A stretch of DNA of 40,114 nucleotides from Bacteroidales bacterium (GTDB taxonomy: Bacteria > Bacteroidota > Bacteroidia > Bacteroidales > UBA10428), in assembly GCA_016928305.1 (NCBI GenBank), contig JAFGKY010000037.1, positions 1 to 40,114 of the forward strand, given 5' to 3'. The notes under the pieces were generated by a model. The model ran no database searches. It was given only the letters and a program-made list of their open reading frames with translations, and was not told where the DNA came from. A program made the position numbers and the translations under genes. Of this stretch, positions 32,988-40,114 are shown piece by piece. The number at the start of each line of letters is the position of its first letter. Position 1 is the first letter of the stretch.

Positions 32988-34721
32988 TCAGATTTCAATA
33001 ATAAAAGTGACCTCTTCGCTCGTTTCATTGCCAAGTTTGTCCAGCGCTCTTATTCTTAAGGTATAGTCTCCATCGGCAGTGAAATTTCCTATGGGTGCTG
33101 TATATCTTTTTTCAGTAGTCCCGTTCAACGAATAGTATATTATATCGGATCCCACCTTTTCGTCAGAGCATGATAAATAAATTACGGTATGTCCCGGGAA
33201 AACCTCCAGGTTCTTATCTTCAATGATTTTTGTATCGATGGGATGGATACTGAACTGTGTTGAAATAACAGGACCTGTATTGTCGAGTTTTACCACAAAC
33301 TCAATACGGTTGCTGTTGTCAACATTATCGTAGCCGATGACTTGTACCTTGTGCAATCCTTCTTTTTCCAAAGAAAACGTATCGTTATAGATAACCGGTT
33401 CGGACTCGTCGACAGCATATTCAATTTTGTTAACCCCCGATTCCCCGTCGGTTGCCTTCAGTAAGATACCGGTTTTGGTATTGATGAATACGGTATCACG
33501 TATTACGAAAGTAGGTCCGGCAAATGAGTGAGCAAGGGAAGGCCCGGAAAGATCAATGTAAGGAACTATAAAGGATTCACCTTTTTCAAGACTTTCAGAC
33601 CGGTTACCCACATTATCCAGTGCATAGGCTTTAAGTACAAGATTGCCTTTAACATCGGAAAGATAGAAAGGTTTTTCATAACGAACATAGGCTGCATTAT
33701 TGACTGAATAAAACACTTCTTTAACGCCGGCCTTATTATCAAAGGTTGTAAGTTTAATCTGATTTTTTCCGGAAGCATATTCTTTACCACCTACAATAAA
33801 ACTTTTGCCGATCAGCTCCTGCACCATCACGGGAGGTGTCTTGTCAACATAAAAATCAAAGGTTTTTTCTTCTTCCCGGTTGCCTGTCAGGTCTGTTGAA
33901 TAATAAGATAGGGTATGATCACCCTGTGCCATAGTACTGGTTGTCAATGGCAGCTGATAATTGCGCCAGTCTGTATCATCAATTTTATATAAAATCTTAT
34001 CGACACCAATGCCTTTATCCTCGGCCTTTAATAAAATTTTTGAACGTCCGGAAATAATGTTCTCGTGACGATCGCCGGCAATTTCACAGGATGTCTGTGG
34101 CGGAGAGAGATCAAGTACTATATACGTTTCGACAGGTGTTTCGGCATTACCAACATGATCGACTGAATAGTATTTTAGGAAATATTCACGTTCCTCCTGC
34201 AGTTCCAGAGCCGAAGAACAGACGGTAAAGGATTCGCCATCCAATGAATAATAGATGTTTTCAACGCCCGAAATCCTGTCTTCAGCTTTCAGGGTAATGG
34301 TCACAATACCGTTTACATATATCTTATTGTCTTTTGAAAATGTTTCCCCGGTGCTGTAATGTATTGTTGTGAGCGGTGATTTGCTATCGGCATATACTTC
34401 AAATACAATATCCTGTTTTGGATAGGCATACTTTTTTGTGACTGTATCAATTGCCCATGGAGAGCGAACCGTATTATAACCTTCACTGTCGAAGTACATC
34501 GGATTAGCGTATGCAGGAGTTGATTCACTTTTAAGTACATAAGATTTCTCCTGCTTATCCGGCGAGGTCGACATACGAATGTATACGGGAAGGGATTTGT
34601 TGATGTAAATTTTTCCTTCGGGAGAAAGATATACTTTTTTTTCATGCCGTATGGGTTCCTGGGCTTTCGTCCATGACCACATACTGACAAGAAGCAGAAT
34701 CAGTGTCGTAATCTTCTTCAT
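32988..34721 (-). CDS. Surface protein with five OmpL47-type Ig-like repeats
   Basis: A 577-residue secreted protein: signal peptide (1-20, ending WTKAQ), a unique N-terminal part (about 21-115), then five beta-sandwich repeats of 85-95 residues (about 118-205, 207-294, 297-388, 395-479, 482-577). Each repeat has a YYS-type strand and ends in the motif Y-x-x-D-x-x-G-N (for example KYYSVDHVGN, SYYSTDLTGN, KAYALDNVGN), as in the OmpL47-like bacterial Ig repeats; the fourth is degenerate (GYDNVDN). Likely an extracellular or outer-membrane-attached adhesion or structural protein. The ATG at 34721 gives a clean signal peptide; the upstream in-frame extension to 34760 does not. Confidence 0.75.
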   Translation of the reverse strand: MKKITTLILLLVSMWSWTKAQEPIRHEKKVYLSPEGKIYINKSLPVYIRMSTSPDKQEKSYVLKSESTPAYANPMYFDSEGYNTVRSPWAIDTVTKKYAYPKQDIVFEVYADSKSPLTTIHYSTGETFSKDNKIYVNGIVTITLKAEDRISGVENIYYSLDGESFTVCSSALELQEEREYFLKYYSVDHVGNAETPVETYIVLDLSPPQTSCEIAGDRHENIISGRSKILLKAEDKGIGVDKILYKIDDTDWRNYQLPLTTSTMAQGDHTLSYYSTDLTGNREEEKTFDFYVDKTPPVMVQELIGKSFIVGGKEYASGKNQIKLTTFDNKAGVKEVFYSVNNAAYVRYEKPFYLSDVKGNLVLKAYALDNVGNRSESLEKGESFIVPYIDLSGPSLAHSFAGPTFVIRDTVFINTKTGILLKATDGESGVNKIEYAVDESEPVIYNDTFSLEKEGLHKVQVIGYDNVDNSNRIEFVVKLDNTGPVISTQFSIHPIDTKIIEDKNLEVFPGHTVIYLSCSDEKVGSDIIYYSLNGTTEKRYTAPIGNFTADGDYTLRIRALDKLGNETSEEVTFIIEI

Positions 34722-35013
34722 GGCCGTGTATTTTGTTCCACTGTATGGTTGTCCTGACAAAAAAATCCGACAGGGCTTATTGGTTGATTGATTTTTTATT
34801 GAAGATTATGAATCCAAAATAAGGAAAAAATAATGAATAACATAGGATAATAACGAAAACTTATGAAACGATGACACGCCGAATACAAATTGGATTAACT
34901 CCGTGGCACATTTTTTTCAGGAAACCATTACCATCCAATAAAGGCATTATCAGATCCCTTCATAGGGTGTTGTTGGAAAAGTACGCTGAAGAGGGTTCTG
35001 TCTTCCTGATGTA

Positions 35014-35808
35014 TCAATTATTAACACCGGATACAGCGGTTATTTTCACCCAGACCTTCCCGGTAATATTTTTTGCAGTGGTTATTGTACTTAAATCATC
35101 ATAGATTTTGCCATCTTTTCCCGAATAATGGCTGTGACCTATCAATGACAGGTTGATTGGAATACCGGAAACATCCTGATAAATCCTGGCTTTATATACA
35201 AGGGCCGGTTGACATGAAGTTTTGTAATCATCATCGTCGGGAAATTTATTATTGGTCCAGAATTCATTCCAATCCCAACTCTGATTGATCTCAAAATACA
35301 CATCAAAAACGGGTGGTATATTTGGGAGTAAGCGGCTCATGACAAGAAAATTGCCTGAGGGTGTTGCTCCGGTCATTGCATCCGGAAGAGCTGTACTCAT
35401 GGTAGGAATATAATATCCGTCATTTTCCCTGACACCCCGGCTATGTGCCCATACAGGCAGGGTAGCCGGCCTTCGTATGGGCCCGGGAAGCCATTTCCCG
35501 GTTGATTTGTCTCCATAACCATATATCCCTTTGGCAATGGACTCAGCCACATATAATGTCTGCAAATAATTACCGTTGGTATCCTCCAACCACAGAGCCA
35601 TGAGCGGATGATTAAAACTTTCGCCTCTTTCGAACTTAAAAATAAGTTCAGCTCCTTTTTCTCCGGCATTGGTAATGAGGGTATCCGTTGGTTCCGTTTT
35701 TCCCGACACGCGTGATGAACGGCATGAGCCAAAAGCAACTATTAAAACTGTAAGCATTAGTACTTGTAAGGTATTTCTCAGAACGGGAATCGTTTTATTT
35801 GTTTTCAT
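35014..35808 (-). CDS. DUF2271-type lipoprotein
   Basis: A 264-residue probable lipoprotein (FGSC, Cys29). The segment HPLMALWLEDTNGNYLQTLYVA (about 66-87) and later PDAMTGATPSG are typical of DUF2271, a family of uncharacterised periplasmic proteins. It begins 12 bases after the stop of the TonB receptor gene, so the two surely form one operon, and it may help handle the receptor's ligand. No catalytic residues can be named. The 250 bases after its stop carry no convincing gene. Confidence 0.6.
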   Translation of the reverse strand: MKTNKTIPVLRNTLQVLMLTVLIVAFGSCRSSRVSGKTEPTDTLITNAGEKGAELIFKFERGESFNHPLMALWLEDTNGNYLQTLYVAESIAKGIYGYGDKSTGKWLPGPIRRPATLPVWAHSRGVRENDGYYIPTMSTALPDAMTGATPSGNFLVMSRLLPNIPPVFDVYFEINQSWDWNEFWTNNKFPDDDDYKTSCQPALVYKARIYQDVSGIPINLSLIGHSHYSGKDGKIYDDLSTITTAKNITGKVWVKITAVSGVNN

Positions 35809-35820
35809 ATGGAAAAAGCG

Positions 35821-38259
35821 TTAAAATTCTACAATAATACCCAAAGTTGGTAAAATAGTACCCTGTCCTTCGGAAGGAATATAAGTTAGCCGGTACCGTT
35901 CAATTCCGTTTTCATCGAAATACGGATCATCTTCAATGGGATAGCCTTTTAAAGTTGCTTCCCGAACCAGGTTGTCCGGTGTATCCGATTTAAAATTATA
36001 GATGTTTTGTACATCAACATAAATATTCAGCGACCATCGTTTAAAGAAATATTGTTTATCAATCCTAAGGTCCAGTTGATGAAAGGATTTCAGGCGTTCT
36101 TCGTTGAATTTTGAATAATCGATATAGGCTCTGCCCCGTGCATCCCAGGCTGTTTTAATGCTCGATCTGTCATCGTCATAAACCGTATAGGGAGCCCCTC
36201 CTACAAACCTCCATTTTCCGCCAACGAACCAATTGTGTTTGAACTTGCGCGTGGCGGTGAGGATCAGAATGTGACGATTATCCCAGGCTGTCGGAGAATA
36301 TGTGTCAAGCGAATGAAGGTTTTCATCCAAATCCTTGAATTCACTGATTACATAGGTATAGGAAAGAATGGCATTAATTCCAAGAATATCTTTTGTATTG
36401 GCATAGATTTCAAATCCATAGCTTCTTCCCTTTGAAATCGATTTTACCGGTTCATCCCCAAGGGTGCCAAAGTCTCCTCCTTTGCTCGAAAGTGATACGG
36501 AATCGAGCAAAGAAAAAGGATAACGGTTGTATAGCTTATAAAATCCTTCAACCGTGATTATTGAGTTTTCTGCAGGTTGGAATTCTAAACCCGCAACAAT
36601 GTGGTCAGCCCTTATATAAGTGATACCGTTATCCCTGTTTTCCAATTTCCCGGCTTCATTCCGGTATCCCAGGGAAGTGTAGGGAGGACGCTGGTAATAA
36701 CGACCGCCATTCATGTTTATAGTGAATTTTTCATTCAATTTGAACGATCCGGAGATCCTTGGAGAGAAATTATCCAGTGGATTAGCCATCTCCGATGAAT
36801 AACTGTTTCCGTCGATCCTTATTCCCAGTGATAGTGTCAGTCTGCGATCAATAAAGGCTTTACTTGCCTGTGCAAAAGCACCGTAATTGAACATGTCGAG
36901 TTCTGTATGGTAGCTTAATGAGGTCAAGGTATCACTCAGGAATAATAACCGTGAAGTCTGATTGGTGTATTGGGCATATTCAAGATTAATTCCGTAATTG
37001 AGCTTATATTCTGAAGGCGTGCGTGTATAATGCTCAAATCTGACTTTGTTTTCTGCTTCCGTTGAGGTATAATCAAATGTCTTTCCCAGTTCAGGATCAT
37101 TCTGTCTGTACTTATAGGAAAGATTATTTAAGTAATTACGGCTTGCTACAAGGGTGCTGAATCCTCTTTCATGGAAATGCTTATAAACGGCACCTATAGC
37201 ATAATTCCATTGTTCATTTACGGGCAGGTATTCAAGAATATAACGCTGCCCGGGTGTATCATCAGCGTCAAGGTTCAATGAAAACTGATCAATAGCCCCT
37301 ATACCAATTAAAGAAATTTCATTTTTATTATTCAGGCGGGTTTTCACTTTAAACTGGAAATCATTGTATGTAGGTAAAAAAGGAAGTTCCAGCAAAGAAA
37401 ACAGGAATTGTAAGTATGACCGGCGTGCTGATACGATGAAACTGGTATTGCCTGCGACAGGTCCATCAAGTGTAAGAGAGAGATCGGATGCTCCAAACGA
37501 ACCTTTGAATTTAATTTTTTCCTTATTACCGTCAACCTGACTGAAATCGAAAACCGAACTTAATGCATTTCCTTTACTGGCAGGGAATGCCCCCGAATAA
37601 TACTCAACTTCCCTCAAAAAATCAACATTGATTATTCCTACCGAGCCTCCCGAAGATCCCTGCGTGGAAAAGTGATTGAGGTTGGGTATCTCCATGCCAT
37701 CGAGATAAAAACGATTTTCGCTCGGTCCGCCTCCCCGAACAATGAGATCATTTCGGAAAGATACGGTTGAACTGACTCCCGGGAAAGACTGAATAACCTT
37801 GGAGATATCCCGGTTACCACCCGGATTCTTTTCGATTTCGGAAATCTCAATTATTTTAAGTGAAACCGGACTTTCCTCCTGTTTCCGAAAGGGTGAAGCT
37901 TTAACAGTTACAGCTGATATCTCAATGTTGACTTCCTGCATGGGAATTTCAACAAAGGTCTTATTCGCATTGGTAACCTGAAATTCCTGTGTTATGGCAG
38001 GCTCAAATCCAACAGATGTGGCCTGTAACTTTATAAATCCGGGTTCAATAGCGGTAAACAGAAACTTTCCATCAAGATCACTCAGGGAACCGATCGTCGT
38101 ACCGTATATGACTATACCTGCAAAAGGTACCGGTTCATTATTCGCTGCATTAAAAACTCTTCCTTCAATTACGCCACGAGTTTCTTGTTGAGCAGAGGAT
38201 ATGGAAAAAAGGAATGATAAGCCGGTGAGCAAAATGATTTTTATGTTTTTTACCTTCAT
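35821..38259 (-). CDS. TonB-dependent outer-membrane receptor
   Basis: An 812-residue active transporter: signal peptide (1-23, ISSAQ), carboxypeptidase-regulatory-like beta domain (about 29-110; GVIEGRVFNAANNEPVPFAGI), plug domain (about 130-235; DISKVIQSFPGV, DLIVRGGGPSENRFYLDGM) and a barrel to the C-terminus, which ends in Phe (GIIVEF) as expected for outer-membrane barrels. Substrate unknown; no SusD partner follows, so it is not a classical SusCD glycan importer. It is co-transcribed with the DUF2271 lipoprotein. GSCFA lies 71 bases upstream on the same strand. Confidence 0.9.
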   Translation of the reverse strand: MKVKNIKIILLTGLSFLFSISSAQQETRGVIEGRVFNAANNEPVPFAGIVIYGTTIGSLSDLDGKFLFTAIEPGFIKLQATSVGFEPAITQEFQVTNANKTFVEIPMQEVNIEISAVTVKASPFRKQEESPVSLKIIEISEIEKNPGGNRDISKVIQSFPGVSSTVSFRNDLIVRGGGPSENRFYLDGMEIPNLNHFSTQGSSGGSVGIINVDFLREVEYYSGAFPASKGNALSSVFDFSQVDGNKEKIKFKGSFGASDLSLTLDGPVAGNTSFIVSARRSYLQFLFSLLELPFLPTYNDFQFKVKTRLNNKNEISLIGIGAIDQFSLNLDADDTPGQRYILEYLPVNEQWNYAIGAVYKHFHERGFSTLVASRNYLNNLSYKYRQNDPELGKTFDYTSTEAENKVRFEHYTRTPSEYKLNYGINLEYAQYTNQTSRLLFLSDTLTSLSYHTELDMFNYGAFAQASKAFIDRRLTLSLGIRIDGNSYSSEMANPLDNFSPRISGSFKLNEKFTINMNGGRYYQRPPYTSLGYRNEAGKLENRDNGITYIRADHIVAGLEFQPAENSIITVEGFYKLYNRYPFSLLDSVSLSSKGGDFGTLGDEPVKSISKGRSYGFEIYANTKDILGINAILSYTYVISEFKDLDENLHSLDTYSPTAWDNRHILILTATRKFKHNWFVGGKWRFVGGAPYTVYDDDRSSIKTAWDARGRAYIDYSKFNEERLKSFHQLDLRIDKQYFFKRWSLNIYVDVQNIYNFKSDTPDNLVREATLKGYPIEDDPYFDENGIERYRLTYIPSEGQGTILPTLGIIVEF

Positions 38260-38330
38260 ATTTATTAAAATAGATAACTTGAATGAGAAACATACAATGA
38301 AAAAAAATGTTCAACGATTTTGATTAAATG

Positions 38331-39344
38331 CTAAACAATATGATTTCCTGTTTCTTCCATTTGTCTGGTTAAGGAATCCATCTCAGGGCTAAAATCAAGG
38401 TAAGGGTGTGATTCTGCGAGTTGGTTCATGGATGTAATCGTAGACAGAATGAATTTCTTGTGGGATGGATCTTCCGGATTTAGTGGCCGGTGTGTTGTGG
38501 CTTTAACCAGCGATTGTACTTTCTTCATCAGGGACAGTGTATCTGGAGCTATATAGGTGTCCATAAACCTGTTCCATGTATACTCGATACCTGATTCAGA
38601 AGGATGCAGCATATCGGTTGCATAAAACCGGTAATCACGCAATTCATCCATGAAAATCTCATACGCCGGGAAATATTGTACTTCAGGATGTTGTTCAATG
38701 ATTCGGGTAATAGCATAATGCAGGATTGATTTGCTTGTCTGATTATCAATGCCACCGTCTTTCCAGTGTCTCACGGGACTTAATGTGAGGACCACAGTAA
38801 TACCGGTGTTATGCTCTTTCAATTCCCGCAAGAGTTTGTCATACATACCGATGATTTCGGCGGGATCGAGCAGGTATCGTGTAAATGCAGAGGAAGGCAT
38901 TTTATGGCAGTTTGCTACTATTGAGCCGGTCTCATTGAACCGGTATACCCAGGCTGTTCCAAAAGTCAGAAAAACAAAATCGGCTTTTTTCAGCAATGCA
39001 GATGATAAAGCCAGGTTATGGTTAATCCGGCTGAGGCATTTTTCTTTATCGGGATGTGAATACCCTGTATAGTGATTAAAACTGATCCACTGTCCGTTAT
39101 ACATATGCAACCGATCGGAGGTAAAAGGTTTATTATCCATTAAAATCTTTACATTCTCAGATATGGAAGCGGGATTAAAAAGTACACCAAAGGGATTGTA
39201 AAATACCGGAAATTTAAGAGAGGTAAGCTTTTCACCGATATAATCTGAAAAGCAGGATCCCATGAACAATATGGACGACTGGTAGGTGATTTTTTTAACT
39301 GAAGGTGGTATTTCAACAATGGTTCGAAAGCTGTCCCTCTTCAT
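38331..39344 (-). CDS. GSCFA-domain protein (SGNH-hydrolase-like)
   Basis: A 337-residue soluble protein with the name-giving GSCFS motif (29-33), followed by NPFGVLFNP and LTFGTAWVY, then LTLSPVRHWKDG and ATDMLHPSESG near the end. In SGNH hydrolases the DxxH pair close to the C-terminus completes the catalytic set, and DMLH fits that role. GSCFA proteins are widespread in Bacteroidota, mostly untested, and may act on esterified glycans or lipids. No signal peptide, so probably cytoplasmic. Divergent from yjbQ. Confidence 0.88.
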   Translation of the reverse strand: MKRDSFRTIVEIPPSVKKITYQSSILFMGSCFSDYIGEKLTSLKFPVFYNPFGVLFNPASISENVKILMDNKPFTSDRLHMYNGQWISFNHYTGYSHPDKEKCLSRINHNLALSSALLKKADFVFLTFGTAWVYRFNETGSIVANCHKMPSSAFTRYLLDPAEIIGMYDKLLRELKEHNTGITVVLTLSPVRHWKDGGIDNQTSKSILHYAITRIIEQHPEVQYFPAYEIFMDELRDYRFYATDMLHPSESGIEYTWNRFMDTYIAPDTLSLMKKVQSLVKATTHRPLNPEDPSHKKFILSTITSMNQLAESHPYLDFSPEMDSLTRQMEETGNHIV

Positions 39345-39489
39345 ACGGATTTTATTTTTGGTTTTGTTCTCTGAAAAGGAGCCATAAAGAATTCACTAAA
39401 ATTAATATAAATCCAGTAAATTGCGTCGATGGACAATCCGGGATTTCATCAGCCGTATTTCAATAGGGGAACTATAAAACATTAAAATC

Positions 39490-39921
39490 ATGCAGGACAT
39501 CATTTTTATCAGAACTGGCAGTTATAATGGATTATACGATATAACCGAAGCGGTAAGGAAAATTGTGTCGGCCTCAGGAGTGACGACAGGATTGGTAAAT
39601 GTGTATGTTCAGGGCGCCACAGCTGCCATTATGATCCAGGAGAACTGGGATGAATCGGTTCAGCATGATGTAATATCCCTTCTTCATAAACTTGTGCCAC
39701 GCGGAATTTGGGAACACGATCACCAGGATAATAACGGGGATGCTCACCTTAAATCGGGATTGATTGGCCCATCGGAAACGATTCCGATAATTGGTGGTAA
39801 AATGGGATTGTCGACCTGGCAAAATATATTTCTTTGTGAGTTTGACGGGCCGAGAGAAGAGAGGAGGGTGGTGGTGACGGTGCTTGAAACCCCCTCTGAC
39901 TCCCCCCAAGGGGGAGAATAA
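39490..39921 (+). CDS. yjbQ: YjbQ / UPF0047 family protein
   Basis: A 143-residue protein of the family annotated as secondary thiamine-phosphate synthase. TTGLVNVYVQGATAAI, the conserved histidine region WEHDHQDNNGDAHLKS, then GGKMGLSTWQNIFLCEFDGPREERRVVVTV are all typical. The natural family end is about VVVTVLE; the last dozen residues (TPSDSPQGGE) are encoded by a palindromic G/C-rich repeat that has run into the gene. After the stop (39922-40114) I see no gene before the window ends. Confidence 0.9.
   Translation: MQDIIFIRTGSYNGLYDITEAVRKIVSASGVTTGLVNVYVQGATAAIMIQENWDESVQHDVISLLHKLVPRGIWEHDHQDNNGDAHLKSGLIGPSETIPIIGGKMGLSTWQNIFLCEFDGPREERRVVVTVLETPSDSPQGGE
39889..39916. repeat. G/C palindromic repeat in the 3' end of yjbQ
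   Basis: ctccccc (39900-39906) pairs with gggggag (39910-39916) around a three-base loop, preceded by a further run accccct. Elements of this kind (C-run, short spacer, G-run) are frequent between genes in Bacteroidota. Here it lies inside the reading frame. Confidence 0.65.
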
Positions 39922-40114
39922 GAGTGAGATGTGGGTGTTGATGCCAATGAATGAATGTTTTTATAAAGGAGAAGGCTGCGGGGTCTTGATTTAAGTGATA
40001 TTTTTTCGGAAAATCTGTGACAAAAAAAACTAATTAATTCAAGTTGCCATATTTATCAATATCGTTTAGTTAAGCATCTTCAAATTAGATTCACATCCTG
40101 ACCTACTCTTCGAC

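Noticed and set aside
34871..35104. A 77-codon frame on the + strand between the Ig-repeat and DUF2271 genes
   Set aside because: It overlaps the 3' end of the DUF2271 gene by about 90 bases on the opposite strand, has no promoter or family features, and its second half mirrors the coding bias of the gene it overlaps.
39925..40114. Start of a further gene at the window end
   Set aside because: No start codon with a convincing frame and no motif before the sequence ends; only AT-rich intergenic sequence is visible.

Overview
This looks like a chromosomal core-genome segment of a Bacteroidota bacterium, most likely from the Bacteroidia. The strongest markers are the type IX secretion outer-membrane translocon gene sprA between ruvA and gcvH, a TonB-dependent receptor with an N-terminal carboxypeptidase-regulatory-like domain, an MG2/plug fusion protein, a GSCFA protein, and promoter elements of the Bacteroidota type (TAnnTTTG). 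No phage, integrase, transposase or CRISPR array was seen. I could not run searches; assignments rest on recognised motifs, family knowledge and gene order.

Layout. 1-2100: initiator tRNA with its terminator, a subtilisin-like lipoprotein and one or two tiny reverse-strand genes. 2084-9095 (+): envelope and housekeeping genes, namely M23 peptidase, dxr, the site-2 protease rseP, tatA, a lytic transglycosylase with LysM, pdxA and ruvA. 9114-18013 (+): sprA (2469 aa), gcvH and an OlsB/GlsB-like N-acyltransferase. 18051-21065 (-): a cluster of a LEA-type lipoprotein, the remnant of a duplicated SPOR gene, an intact SPOR gene and an unusually long PurF-like amidotransferase. 21183-28153 (-): a leucine/isoleucine operon in the order leader, leuA, leuC, leuD, four-helix-bundle gene, cimA, leuB. 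28624-29370 (-): yebC. 29648-32062 (+): an MG2/plug protein with no barrel. 32107-39344 (-): an exported isoaspartyl methyltransferase, an Ig-repeat surface protein, a DUF2271 lipoprotein, a TonB receptor and a GSCFA protein. 39490-39921 (+): yjbQ.

The most informative part is the leu/ile operon. It opens with a complete attenuator that can be read directly from the sequence: a TAnnTTTG promoter, a 21-codon leader peptide with 6 Ile, 5 Leu and 1 Val codons, an antiterminator and an intrinsic terminator. The operon has both leuA and a Leptospira-type citramalate synthase. LeuCD and LeuB can therefore serve leucine synthesis and also threonine-independent isoleucine synthesis, and the mixed Ile/Leu leader fits this double duty. 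A free-standing 23S-IVP-type four-helix-bundle gene sits inside the operon between inverted short-repeat arrays.

A second theme is a set of at least nine short intergenic arrays. Each is built from a different degenerate word, but all have a 7-8 bp period, and they lie at gene borders throughout the window. I know of no explanation for them.
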